Positions 1 to 8,937 of a stretch of DNA of 64,000 nt are shown here, piece by piece. The notes below the pieces were generated by a model, which saw only the letters and a list, made by a program, of their open reading frames with translations, was not told the origin of the DNA and ran no database searches. The DNA is from Clostridium swellfunianum (lineage in GTDB: Bacteria; Bacillota; Clostridia; Clostridiales; Clostridiaceae), in the NCBI RefSeq assembly GCF_023656515.1, contig NZ_JAMOFV010000006.1, positions 3,394,036 through 3,458,035 on the forward strand, written 5' to 3'. Made by a program: the position numbers and the translations under genes. The first letter of the stretch is position 1. Each line of letters begins with the position of its first letter.

Positions 1-728
1 TAAAGGATGCTGACGAGATGATAAAAGTATCTGAAGAAGAAGGTGTTAAGCTCGGGGTTATATTCCAAACAAGATATGTTAAAGGATGCATGGATATTAA
101 GAAGCTGATTGAAGAAGGAAAACTTGGGGAAATTGTATCAGCAAGATCCTACCTATCTTGGAAAAGGGAAGACAGTTATTATAAGCAATCTGACTGGAAG
201 GGAACTTGGGACAAAGAAGGAGGAGGTGTACTGATTGATCAGGCTATACACAGCATTGACAGAGTACAATGGCTTGTTGGATCAAATGTAGAATGGATAG
301 AAGGTACTATTAACAACAGAATACACAAAATAGTAGATGTTGAAGATGTAGCGGAAGCTTTTGTTAAATTTAAAAATGGATGTTTGTATCAGCTATATGC
401 CTGCAATTGTTTCAACTATGATGCTCCAATAGAGATTGAAGTTGTTGGTGAAAAAGGCAGAGCTGGACTTAAGCAGGATTTAGCATGGGTACAACTCGAC
501 GGTGAAGAGCAGTATGAAATTAAAGACGGTTATGATGGATTATCTGTTGGACCAAACTACTGGGGCTGCAGTCATATAACACAATTAAAGCATTACTATA
601 ATTCTGTAAGAGAAAACAAAGAAGTTTATATTGATGGCAATTCAGGAAGAAAAGCACTGGAAATAGTTAAAGGAATCTATAAATCCTCAAAAGATAAAAA
701 AAGAGTATACCTTCCTTTTGAAGATTAA
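1..728 (+). CDS. Gfo/Idh/MocA-family oxidoreductase (5' partial)
   Basis: This is the C-terminal part of an NAD(P)-dependent sugar/inositol dehydrogenase-type protein. The frame is open from base 3 to the window edge, so the N-terminal Rossmann half lies outside. Visible family features are GVKLGVIFQTRY, the hallmark that follows the Rossmann domain, and a GGGVLIDQAIHSIDR helix in which DQAIH normally supplies the catalytic histidine. A beta-rich C-terminal domain follows. The gene ends 22 bp before nanE and heads a run of same-strand sugar genes. Family members oxidise or epimerise sugars, and some cleave glycosides by a redox route. The substrate cannot be read from the sequence; a sugar or amino sugar from the mannoside released by the downstream enzymes is an inference. 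Confidence 0.9.
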   Translation, partial: KDADEMIKVSEEEGVKLGVIFQTRYVKGCMDIKKLIEEGKLGEIVSARSYLSWKREDSYYKQSDWKGTWDKEGGGVLIDQAIHSIDRVQWLVGSNVEWIEGTINNRIHKIVDVEDVAEAFVKFKNGCLYQLYACNCFNYDAPIEIEVVGEKGRAGLKQDLAWVQLDGEEQYEIKDGYDGLSVGPNYWGCSHITQLKHYYNSVRENKEVYIDGNSGRKALEIVKGIYKSSKDKKRVYLPFED

Positions 729-750
729 TTTAAAGAAAGAGGAGATAAAA

Positions 751-1434
751 TTGGAGAAGATACTTGAACAAATTAAAGGCAAGTTAATAGTATCCTGTCA
801 GGCATTAGAATATGAACCTCTTTATGGAAGTAACTTAATGGCCCGCATGGCATTGGCTGCTTTCCAAGGTGGGGCAGCCGGCATTAGAGCTAACACATAT
901 GATGATATAGTTGAAATAAAAGCCACTGTAAATCTTCCGGTGATAGGCATAGTTAAAAGAGACTATAAGGATAGTAGCATTTATATAACTCCAACTATAA
1001 AGGAAGTTAGAGAAATTGAAGCTGCTGGTGCGGAAATAGTAGCTTTGGATTGTACTTTAAGAAAAAGACCTAATGGAGAAAAGCTTGAAGATTTAATAAA
1101 GGCTATTAGAAAAGAATTTCCTAAACTTTTAATTATGGCTGATATATCTACTGTCGAAGAAGGAATAAATGCTTATAGGCTAGGTGTAAATTTGATAAGT
1201 ACTACTTTATCAGGCTATACAGAATATACTCTTTCTAAGGAAGGACCAGATATTGAACTTGTGAAGGAATTAGTTTCAAAGGTTAGTATTCCAGTAATTG
1301 CTGAAGGAAAAATAGATACGCCTGAACAGGCTAGGCTATGCCTTGAAGCTGGGGCTCATGCAATAGTAGTTGGAGGAGCTATAACTAGGCCAAAGCAGAT
1401 AACTGAAAGATTTATTAAGGTAATTAATTTATAA
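751..1434 (+). CDS. nanE: N-acylglucosamine-6-phosphate 2-epimerase NanE
   Basis: This enzyme converts N-acetylmannosamine-6-phosphate to N-acetylglucosamine-6-phosphate in amino-sugar catabolism and is cytosolic. The 227-residue length suits this TIM-barrel family. Recognisable stretches are IVSCQAL at the start, QGGAAGIRANT, LPVIGIVKRDY, EIVALDCT, IMADIST, ISTTLSGYT and the phosphate-binding IVVGGAITRP. The frame can be extended to a TTG at 718 that overlaps the previous gene. The TTG at 751 is preferred because GAGGAG lies 7 bases ahead of it and the family motif follows soon after. A hairpin terminator follows the gene. Together with the ROK kinase farther down, NanE suggests ManNAc or a related 2-acetamido sugar as one end product of the cluster. 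Confidence 0.92.
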   Translation: MEKILEQIKGKLIVSCQALEYEPLYGSNLMARMALAAFQGGAAGIRANTYDDIVEIKATVNLPVIGIVKRDYKDSSIYITPTIKEVREIEAAGAEIVALDCTLRKRPNGEKLEDLIKAIRKEFPKLLIMADISTVEEGINAYRLGVNLISTTLSGYTEYTLSKEGPDIELVKELVSKVSIPVIAEGKIDTPEQARLCLEAGAHAIVVGGAITRPKQITERFIKVINL

Positions 1435-1442
1435 TAAGGTTT

Positions 1443-1478
1443 AAAGGATGGGTAAAGGCTTATCCATCCTTTATTTTA
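1443..1478 (+). terminator. Intrinsic terminator after nanE
   Basis: A 9-bp stem (AAAGGATGG at 1443-1451 with CCATCCTTT at 1464-1472) is followed by TATTTTAAT. The next gene starts only 28 bp later on the same strand, so this may give partial readthrough rather than a full stop. Confidence 0.65.
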
Positions 1479-1499
1479 ATTAGGTAGGGAGGTATTAAT

Positions 1500-3068
1500 G
1501 TGAGAACAAAGAATTATGATATCGTGGTTATTGGAGCAAGCCTCGGAGGAGTTATGGCTGCATACTCTGCGGCAAAGGAAGGTAAGAGAGTCATATTAAC
1601 TGAAGAAACAGACTGGATAGGTGGTCAGCTCACATCTCAAGCTGTACCTCCAGATGAACATAGATGGATTGAAAAATTTGGCTGCACAAAAACCTATAGG
1701 GAATACAGGAACAAAGTAAGAGATTTTTATAGGAGGAATTATCCTTTAGTAGATGAAATTAGAAATAGCGATGCGTTTGATCCAGGCAATTCTTCTGTAA
1801 GCAGAATTGCTCATGAGCCAAGAATTAGTCTTCATCTTTTAGAAGAAATGCTGCTGCCTTATGTAAGCAATGGAAACTTGGAAATAATATTAAACTGCAA
1901 GGCGGTATCCGCAAAAGTTGAAGAAGATACCATAAAGAGTGTAACAGTAAAAAATATATGCACTGGTGCATTAATAGAATTGACAGGAAAATACTTTATA
2001 GATGGGACAGATATTGGACAACTGCTTCCCCTTACTGGTGCTGAGTATGTTATAGGTGCTGAAAGCAAGGAGATGACGGGAGAACCTAATGCTCACGATA
2101 AATACGAGCCCAAGGATATGCAGGCTGTTACTTGGGTGGCAGCAGTAGATTATGTAGAAGGAGAAGACTACACAATAGAAAAACCAGAGCAGTATGAATT
2201 CTGGAGAAATCTTATACAGCCTTTTGATAAGTATCCAGTACTTAGTTGGTATGGACCTGACTCTGAAACAGGAAAAGCAAGAAAGTTTGGCATGTTTGAC
2301 GATGAAGGAGAGTATCTGTTTTCACTATGGGATTATAGAAGAATTATATATCCAGGCTACCATAAGGGTAATTTTCACAAAAATGATGTTACTTTAATAA
2401 ATTGGCCTCAAAATGATTATTTCTTGGGAAATCTTTTTGAGGACGAAAATGAAGAAAAGCATATAGAAGGGGCAAGACAGCTTACACTAAGCTTTATATA
2501 CTGGCTCCAAACTGAAGCTCCAAGACCAGATGGAGGAAAAGGATATAAGGGAATAAGGCTTAGACCAGACGTGGTAGGAACTGAAGATGGCTTAGCTAAG
2601 TATCCGTATATTAGAGAGTCAAGAAGAATAAAAGCAGAATACACAGTGGTGGAAGGCGATATAAATGCATCACTTAGAGATAGCCTGCCTAGATTTAAAG
2701 ATACAGTAGGTGTAGGAAGCTATCATATAGATCTTCATATAACAACAGTAACTAACAGCTTTAAATTTGATAATAACTGGCCGTTTGAAATACCACTTGG
2801 GGCTATGATACCTGTAAGAATAAAAAATCTTATACCAGGCTGCAAAAATATTGGAACTACACATTTAACCAATGCCTGCTTCAGACTGCATCCAGTTGAA
2901 TGGAATATAGGAGAAGTGGCAGGATATCTTGCTTCACACGCAATGGACAAAGATAAAACACCATCACAGATAAGAAACGATGATAGCATGCTTGTGGAGT
3001 TTCAAGAGAAACTTGTAAAAAGTGGCATAGAGCTTCATTGGCCGGAAAACGAAGTCTATGTAGTTTAA
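1500..3068 (+). CDS. FAD-dependent oxidoreductase (FAD_oxidored family)
   Basis: The 522-residue flavoprotein starts with a Rossmann dinucleotide-binding fold: DIVVIGASLGG at residues 7-17, then GKRVILTEE and WIGGQLTSQAVPPDEH. This signature is typical of the FAD-dependent oxidoreductases often found in polysaccharide-utilisation loci. The C-terminal part (CKNIGTTHLTNACFRLHPVEWNIGE spans the region, quoted in pieces CKNIGTTHLTN and LHPVEWNIGE) carries the usual second FAD contact. There is no signal peptide, so it is cytosolic. The start is GTG at 1500 with AGGGAGGT 6-7 bases upstream; the ATG at 1498 runs straight into a stop. Its neighbours are nanE, DUF4127 and GH38. The actual substrate is unknown; a sugar or glycoside alcohol is an inference. 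Confidence 0.85.
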   Translation: MRTKNYDIVVIGASLGGVMAAYSAAKEGKRVILTEETDWIGGQLTSQAVPPDEHRWIEKFGCTKTYREYRNKVRDFYRRNYPLVDEIRNSDAFDPGNSSVSRIAHEPRISLHLLEEMLLPYVSNGNLEIILNCKAVSAKVEEDTIKSVTVKNICTGALIELTGKYFIDGTDIGQLLPLTGAEYVIGAESKEMTGEPNAHDKYEPKDMQAVTWVAAVDYVEGEDYTIEKPEQYEFWRNLIQPFDKYPVLSWYGPDSETGKARKFGMFDDEGEYLFSLWDYRRIIYPGYHKGNFHKNDVTLINWPQNDYFLGNLFEDENEEKHIEGARQLTLSFIYWLQTEAPRPDGGKGYKGIRLRPDVVGTEDGLAKYPYIRESRRIKAEYTVVEGDINASLRDSLPRFKDTVGVGSYHIDLHITTVTNSFKFDNNWPFEIPLGAMIPVRIKNLIPGCKNIGTTHLTNACFRLHPVEWNIGEVAGYLASHAMDKDKTPSQIRNDDSMLVEFQEKLVKSGIELHWPENEVYVV

Positions 3069-3089
3069 TAAAAGAATAAGGAGAAGAGG

Positions 3090-4622
3090 ATGCTTAGCAT
3101 GAAAAATATAATTTATATTCCGCTAGATGAGAGACCATGCAATTACAAATTTCCGATACTTCTTGGAGAAATAACAGACAACTATAGGCTGATTACACCT
3201 CCTATGAACATAATGGGCGATAAAAAAACTCCAGCCGATATAAAGGCTCTTTGGAAGTGGCTTGAGGAGGAAGCTGAACAAGCAGATGGAGCTATACTAT
3301 CACTTGATACGCTGATTTACGGTGGAATAATACCTTCAAGACTACATTATTTAAGCCTTGAAGAATGTAGAAATCGCATAGAAAAGCTAAGAGAAATAAA
3401 GATAAAGAAAAATATTCCTATGTACGGATTTAACTTAATAATGAGATGTCCAAGATACTCCTCTTCAGATGAAGAACCAGACTATTATGAGGATTATGGA
3501 AAAGAGATATTCAGACAAGGATATATTCAGCATAAAATTGAGCTTAATATAGCTTCTGAAGAGGAGAAGGCAGAACTTGATGAAATTAAAAAGATTCTTC
3601 CCCAAGGGATTCTTAACGATTATGTCAGCAGGAGAAAATTGAACAGAGAAGTAAATAAACTAGCCATAGATTTAGTTAAAGATGAAACACTGGACTTTTT
3701 ATGTATTCCTCAGGACGATTCAGCCCCTTATGGTTTAACTGCCTTGGATCAGCAGTATGTAAGAGGCTATATAGATGAAAAGGAAGTCAATTTAAAGGTA
3801 TATATGTATCCTGGAGCAGACGAGGTAGGGTGCACTTTGCTTGCTAGAATGATAAACAAAATGGAGAAAAAAACTCCTCTTGTATATATAAAATACTCAT
3901 CAACTCAAGGTCCTTCTATAATACCTTTATATGAGGACAGGTACTCATATGAAAGTGTAAAATATCAAATCCTAGCAGCAGGAGGACTTATTGCGGCATC
4001 AATAAGCGAAGCAGATATGATACTGCTAGTAAACTCACCAGGAGAGACTATGATGGAAGCCAGCATGCAGAAGCAAAATAGTATAGGCTACGATGTTTTT
4101 AGAAACATAATAGAATTAATCGAATTTGCCGATTATGTTATAAACAACTTGAATAAGTCTGTGGTATTTGCAGACATAGCTTTTGCTAATGGTGCAGACT
4201 TAAAGCTTATAAAACTGTTAAAGGAAAAGAAACTTCTGTTTAAACTTGCAGGATATGCAGGCTGGAATACCTCTTCAAATACTTTAGGTACATGTATCGC
4301 CCAAGGAATGATAAGCTCAATCTATGGCAACAACAAAAAAAATAAGGATTTTCTTGCACTGAGATTTGTTGAAGATGCCGGATACTGTGCCTCTGTAAGA
4401 AAGGAAGTTGCAGAAAACTATGCTGCCAAGATGGGATTCAACTGGTTTGAGATAGATGGGCAAAGAGGTGAAATCTCCAATCTAGTTCGAAGGCTCTTAA
4501 CAGACTTTATAAATACAAACTTAAATTATGATGGCTATAAAATTGAAATATTGGATATTTACATGCCATGGAGAAGGATGTTTGAAGTAGGACTCGAGGT
4601 AACGCTATGCAAAAAAGATTAA
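3090..4622 (+). CDS. DUF4127 family protein
   Basis: This is a 510-residue cytosolic protein of the uncharacterised DUF4127 family, recognised by the N-terminal YIPLDERPCNY, the GAILSLDTLIYGGIIPSR segment and the PQDDSAPYG motif. The biochemical function of the family is unknown. Conserved Asp, Arg and His residues make an enzyme acting on a sugar or peptide plausible, but that is speculation. The start at 3090 has AGGAG six bases upstream; an alternative ATG at 3099 is too far from it. The gene lies 21 bp after the FAD oxidoreductase and overlaps the GH38 gene by 16 bp, so the three are almost surely co-translated and the protein probably works in the same glycan pathway. Confidence 0.85.
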   Translation: MLSMKNIIYIPLDERPCNYKFPILLGEITDNYRLITPPMNIMGDKKTPADIKALWKWLEEEAEQADGAILSLDTLIYGGIIPSRLHYLSLEECRNRIEKLREIKIKKNIPMYGFNLIMRCPRYSSSDEEPDYYEDYGKEIFRQGYIQHKIELNIASEEEKAELDEIKKILPQGILNDYVSRRKLNREVNKLAIDLVKDETLDFLCIPQDDSAPYGLTALDQQYVRGYIDEKEVNLKVYMYPGADEVGCTLLARMINKMEKKTPLVYIKYSSTQGPSIIPLYEDRYSYESVKYQILAAGGLIAASISEADMILLVNSPGETMMEASMQKQNSIGYDVFRNIIELIEFADYVINNLNKSVVFADIAFANGADLKLIKLLKEKKLLFKLAGYAGWNTSSNTLGTCIAQGMISSIYGNNKKNKDFLALRFVEDAGYCASVRKEVAENYAAKMGFNWFEIDGQRGEISNLVRRLLTDFINTNLNYDGYKIEILDIYMPWRRMFEVGLEVTLCKKD

Positions 4623-7120
4623 ATGTAGTAAATCATACACATTGGGACAGAGAATGGTATGAAAGCTTTGAAACTTTTAGAGGGAAGCTAGTAGAAGGAA
4701 TTCAAATAGCTTTAAAGGCACTTGATGAAAAGCAGTTTGAGTATTTTATGCTGGATGGGCAAACAGTTGTGCTTGAGGACTTAAAAGAAGTGTTGGAATA
4801 TGAAATCTTTGAAAGGCTTGAAAAATACATAAGAGAAAGAAAAATAGCCATTGGACCTTGGTATGTACTTCCAGATGAATTTTTAGTAAGTGGAGAGAGT
4901 TTAATAAGAAATCTTCAGATGGGAATAGATATCTCAAAAGAATATAATACAGATGAATTTGTAGGATATCTTCCGGATACCTTTGGTCACATAGGACAGC
5001 TTCCGCAAATATTCAATAGTTTAGGAATAAATTGGTCTCTTATTTTTAGAGGCGCTAAGTCTAATAAGAGCGAAGCATATTTTATAGGAAGTGATGGAAC
5101 GAAAATTAAAACATTGATTCTTCCTTTGTGGTCAGGATATTATAATCATTTTCTCACCTATGAAGATTATGAAGATAGGCTTAAAAAATATGTTGAAGAT
5201 GTGGAGAAGTTTTCAAACAATGGAGAATTACTTTTATTAAATGGAGCAGATCACTTACTACCATATAATAAGCTTAAAGATAGGCTAGAAGAACTATCAG
5301 AGAGCCTATCTTTAGTTATCAAGCAAACCAGCTTGGTAGAATATACGAAGAGTTTGGATTCGTTAGAGCTTGAAGAAGAAATATTGGGTGAACAAAGGGA
5401 TGAAAGCAAAGCTTATATTTTGAGCAATGTACTTTCATCAAGAACTTATCTGAAAAAGCAAAATCAAGCTTTAGAAGATGAAATAACTTTGATTTCGGAA
5501 CCTATGGAACTTATAAAAAGCTTAATTAATGGAGGATATAAATATAGATCGCTTGAGCATACTTGGAAGACTCTTTTAAAGAACCATCCTCATGACAGCA
5601 TCTGCGGATGCAGCATAGATGAGGTTCACAGAGAGATGGAAACAAGAAATGAAAAATTAAAGGATATGCTTAAGAGTATTGAATACTTTGCGGCTAAACA
5701 TGTTATTAAGTGGGACGCTGTAAAAAACAATAAGATTTATGTATTTAATCCTCATCCGTATGAATACAAAACAGCGATTGACTGCAGTATAAATCTTCCT
5801 CCTGAAATCAAATGGTTTAAGTTGATAGATAAGTCAGGAGCCGATGTCCCTATGGTAATACATTCAAGAGAAAGAAAAAAAATTTTTAAAGCAGATGTAG
5901 ACTTAGAGCCAAACTGGTATAATGTAAATGAATTCAAAGTTACTTTTTTAGGTGAATTTAATTATTTAGGTTACAAAGAATACATAATAGAAGAAGGAAA
6001 TGCACCAATAAATAAAGCATATGTTGAAAATGCTATTGAAAATGAATTTATTAAGTTATGGGTAGACAGTGATGGAAACTTAAATGCTTTAAATAAAAGA
6101 ACTAGCAAAGAGTATAAAGGGATAAATCAATTTATAAGTTCTATGGATTGTGGAGATGAGTATTCTTATTCACCTCCAATGAAAGACTTGCTATCTAGAA
6201 CTAGAATTATCTCCATTGATTATGTGGAGAAAAATAAAATATATCAGGAGCTTAAGCTTAGCTATAGTATGCTGCAGCCAAAGGAGCTTCAAGCTGATAG
6301 AAAGTCCCCAAGCATTGATAAAGCAGAAAGTTTTATAGAAACTAGAGTAAGATTATTAAATCATTGCTCATCAGTTTATTTTGAGACTAAGGTTATAAAT
6401 AATGCTAAGGATCATAGGCTTAGAGTAATATTTCCGGCAGGAAAAAAAGTTAAGGAATACTATACTGATGTAAGCTTTGATGTTGTCAAAAGAAAGCCTT
6501 TGGATACCGTCAGTTATCATGCTGACATGATGAAAGAAGTTAAGGTAAATACTTATCCTACGGACAGCTATATTACTATACCAGAGGACTTCTCGGTAAT
6601 GCATCTTGGAATTCAGGAGTGTGAGATAGGGGCATATGGGTATGAAAATGATGCTTTATATTTAAATCTTTTAAGAGCAGTGGGCTGGCTATCGCAGGAT
6701 GATTTTAGTACAAGAGGAGGAGGAGCAGGGCCAAAGTTTCAAACTCCAGAGGCTCAGTGCTTAGGAGAGCATGTGTTTAAATATGGATTAACCTTTGAGA
6801 ACGATATTGCTTTCCAAGCTAGAGTTATGAGAATAGATCCTAAGGTTATCCAAGGAAATGAAATCAAAGATGGACTAGAGAATATTTTATTCCTTGACAA
6901 TAAGAAAGTAGCAGTTTCCTCATTTTATAAAACTAAAAATGGAAGTATAGTATTAAGGTTGTATAATACTACTCATGAGGAACAGAAGGTTCAATTATGT
7001 TCCATTTGGAAAAGATGCAAATCAATAGATTTATTAGGGAGACACTTAAAGGATGAAGATAATATTTTGACACTAAAGCCCCTGCAGGTATTAACGGTTG
7101 CTTTAGAAGATAAAGATTAG
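4607..7120 (+). CDS. GH38 alpha-mannosidase
   Basis: This 837-residue glycoside hydrolase family 38 enzyme hydrolyses terminal alpha-mannosides by a retaining, zinc-dependent mechanism. The zinc site motif HTHWDREWY is at residues 10-18, and the nucleophile region YLPDTFGHIGQLPQI has its Asp at about residue 124. The central helical-domain motif HPHDSICGCSIDEVHREM is present near residue 345. The large C-terminal beta domains are complete. No signal peptide is visible, so the substrate must be imported first, as for bacterial MngB-type enzymes acting on phosphorylated or short mannosides. The start overlaps the DUF4127 gene by 16 bp, with GAGGT six bases upstream. The ROK kinase follows after 18 bp. 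Exact linkage preference is not readable. Confidence 0.93.
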   Translation: MQKRLNVVNHTHWDREWYESFETFRGKLVEGIQIALKALDEKQFEYFMLDGQTVVLEDLKEVLEYEIFERLEKYIRERKIAIGPWYVLPDEFLVSGESLIRNLQMGIDISKEYNTDEFVGYLPDTFGHIGQLPQIFNSLGINWSLIFRGAKSNKSEAYFIGSDGTKIKTLILPLWSGYYNHFLTYEDYEDRLKKYVEDVEKFSNNGELLLLNGADHLLPYNKLKDRLEELSESLSLVIKQTSLVEYTKSLDSLELEEEILGEQRDESKAYILSNVLSSRTYLKKQNQALEDEITLISEPMELIKSLINGGYKYRSLEHTWKTLLKNHPHDSICGCSIDEVHREMETRNEKLKDMLKSIEYFAAKHVIKWDAVKNNKIYVFNPHPYEYKTAIDCSINLPPEIKWFKLIDKSGADVPMVIHSRERKKIFKADVDLEPNWYNVNEFKVTFLGEFNYLGYKEYIIEEGNAPINKAYVENAIENEFIKLWVDSDGNLNALNKRTSKEYKGINQFISSMDCGDEYSYSPPMKDLLSRTRIISIDYVEKNKIYQELKLSYSMLQPKELQADRKSPSIDKAESFIETRVRLLNHCSSVYFETKVINNAKDHRLRVIFPAGKKVKEYYTDVSFDVVKRKPLDTVSYHADMMKEVKVNTYPTDSYITIPEDFSVMHLGIQECEIGAYGYENDALYLNLLRAVGWLSQDDFSTRGGGAGPKFQTPEAQCLGEHVFKYGLTFENDIAFQARVMRIDPKVIQGNEIKDGLENILFLDNKKVAVSSFYKTKNGSIVLRLYNTTHEEQKVQLCSIWKRCKSIDLLGRHLKDEDNILTLKPLQVLTVALEDKD

Positions 7121-7138
7121 GTTTAGGAGTGGTTAAAT

Positions 7139-8023
7139 ATGAGAGTATTAGCGTTTGATATTGGGGGAACTGCTGTAAAGATTGGAATTATAAATGAGAA
7201 AGGAGAAATTCTTGAAAGTGGAGAAATGCCTACTTTTTCAAATGAAGGCGGAGAAGCTCTAATGCAAAGAATTTTGAAAACTATCGGGGAATATAAAAAT
7301 ATAGACAGAGTAGGAATTAGTAGTGCAGGGCAGGTAGATTCAGAGGAAGGAAAGATAATTTTTGCTTCAGAAAACCTACCTGGATGGACTGGAATGGAGA
7401 TAAAAAAGAGAATTGAGGAAGCTTATAGCATACCAGCAGTAGTAGAAAATGATGTTAATGCCGCAGCTATTGGAGAAGCATACTATGGTGCTGCAGCAGA
7501 TGAAAAAAGCTTTTTATGTCTTGCTTATGGAACAGGTATAGGTGGCGCAATTATAGAACAAGGAAAGATATATAGAGGTGCTTTTGGTTCAGCTGGTGAG
7601 TTTGGACACATAATAACTCATGTAGGAGGAAAAGATTGTAGTTGTGGCGGAAAAGGCTGCTATGAAACTTATGCAGCTACTTCTGCTCTTATTAGAAATG
7701 TAAAAGAGGAATTAGGTATTGAGGAAGTAGATGGAAGGGAAATATTCAAACTGCTTGAGGAAGGAAATGAAAAGGTTGAAAAAATTCTTCAAACTTGGAT
7801 TTTTGAAATAATGATGGGCCTCGTTAATTTTGTGCATATATTTAATCCTTCGCTAATAGTTCTTGGAGGAGGCATTATGGTACAGCCTTATATAATTAAT
7901 CACATAAGAGAAAATCTTCCTAGGTATTTGATGCCTAACTATAAAGATGTGAAGATTGTTAGAGCAAAGCTTGGAAACAATGCAGGAATACTTGGAGCAG
8001 CACATATGGTGATGGAGGCTTAA
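7139..8023 (+). CDS. ROK family sugar kinase
   Basis: This 294-residue ROK-family kinase phosphorylates a hexose or N-acetylhexosamine. The ATP-binding DIGGT is at residues 7-11, the catalytic base Asp105 lies in ENDVNAAA, and GTGIGG is at 131-136. A zinc site is formed by the His in EFGHI and Cys167, Cys169 and Cys174 (the CSCGGKGC motif). All key residues are present, so it should be an active kinase and not a ROK repressor; there is no N-terminal helix-turn-helix. Location beside nanE and GH38 makes ManNAc, mannose or glucose the likely substrates. It ends three bases before the RpiR regulator, whose SD lies inside this gene's last codons, showing translational coupling. Confidence 0.92.
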   Translation: MRVLAFDIGGTAVKIGIINEKGEILESGEMPTFSNEGGEALMQRILKTIGEYKNIDRVGISSAGQVDSEEGKIIFASENLPGWTGMEIKKRIEEAYSIPAVVENDVNAAAIGEAYYGAAADEKSFLCLAYGTGIGGAIIEQGKIYRGAFGSAGEFGHIITHVGGKDCSCGGKGCYETYAATSALIRNVKEELGIEEVDGREIFKLLEEGNEKVEKILQTWIFEIMMGLVNFVHIFNPSLIVLGGGIMVQPYIINHIRENLPRYLMPNYKDVKIVRAKLGNNAGILGAAHMVMEA

Positions 8024-8026
8024 AGG

Positions 8027-8887
8027 ATGATAGAAAAAGTTAACGTTATACCGCTTATTAATACGAGTTATAATACTTTTACTAAATCAGAGAAGAAAGT
8101 TGCTGATATAGTGTTAAAAAACCCTAAAGAAGCTTTGTATACTTCAATAACTGATTTGGCAGAGCATTGTGAAGTTGGTGAAACTACAGTTTTGCGCTTT
8201 TGCAGAAAGCTTGGCTTTACTGGTTATCAAAGTTTTAAAATGACCTTAGCTCAAAGCATTCAGTCAGAAGGTGACGTTGATGACCAGCTTACTGATGAGA
8301 TAACAAATGAAGATAGCTTGATTGATGTATGCAAAAAAGTGATGAATACGAATATTGCAGCTATTAATGAAACTTTTGATTTAATTAATTATGAAGCACT
8401 TGAGGTTGCCATAGATTACATGGTAAATGCTAAGAGAATAGTATTTTTCGGTGCAGGAGCTTCAGCTATAACTGCTCACGAAGCTAAAAATAAATTTATG
8501 AGAATAGTTCCATATGTTGACTTTACTTATGATTCTCATACTCAAGCAATGGTAGCCAGTCTGATGTCTGAGGATGAGGTTGCTATAGCTTTTTCCTATT
8601 CAGGAAGCACAAAGGATACTGCAGAGGTTTTAAAAACGGCTAGAAATGTTGGCGCAAAGACAATATGCATAACAAGGTTTGCAAAATCTCCTATAACTCA
8701 ATATTCAGATGTTGTACTCTTGTCTGGTGCAAAGGAAGGTCCTCTTCAAGGTGGTGCTTTGTCTACTAAAATGGCTCAACTCTATCTAGTAGATATACTG
8801 TATGCTGAGTACTTCAGAAGGAATATTGAAAAATCAAGATTAAATAAGGAAAAAACAGCAGAGGCTATTTCTGATAAATTGTATTAA
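8027..8887 (+). CDS. MurR/RpiR family transcriptional regulator
   Basis: This 286-residue regulator has an N-terminal RpiR-type helix-turn-helix (about residues 1-77, with SITDLAEHCEVGETTVLRFCRKLGF) and a C-terminal SIS sugar-phosphate-binding domain (about 125-255, with IVFFGAGASAITAHEAKNKF and AFSYSGSTKD). Family members sense phosphosugars such as MurNAc-6-P or GlcNAc-6-P and control the adjacent catabolic genes. As the last gene of the GH38 cluster, with GGAGG eight bases before its ATG, it is probably the local regulator. The operator is not visible because the operon promoter lies outside the window. Confidence 0.92.
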   Translation: MIEKVNVIPLINTSYNTFTKSEKKVADIVLKNPKEALYTSITDLAEHCEVGETTVLRFCRKLGFTGYQSFKMTLAQSIQSEGDVDDQLTDEITNEDSLIDVCKKVMNTNIAAINETFDLINYEALEVAIDYMVNAKRIVFFGAGASAITAHEAKNKFMRIVPYVDFTYDSHTQAMVASLMSEDEVAIAFSYSGSTKDTAEVLKTARNVGAKTICITRFAKSPITQYSDVVLLSGAKEGPLQGGALSTKMAQLYLVDILYAEYFRRNIEKSRLNKEKTAEAISDKLY

Positions 8888-8889
8888 TT

Positions 8890-8937
8890 AAAAAATAGGA
8901 CATCAAGTGATTATTAATGCTTGATGTCCTATTTTTT
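8890..8937. terminator. Bidirectional terminator between rpiR-type gene and DUF4097 gene
   Basis: A perfect 18-bp stem (8890-8907 with 8920-8937) starts with six A and ends with six T. It can terminate both the plus-strand catabolic operon and the converging minus-strand gene, whose stop codon touches the stem. Confidence 0.9.
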
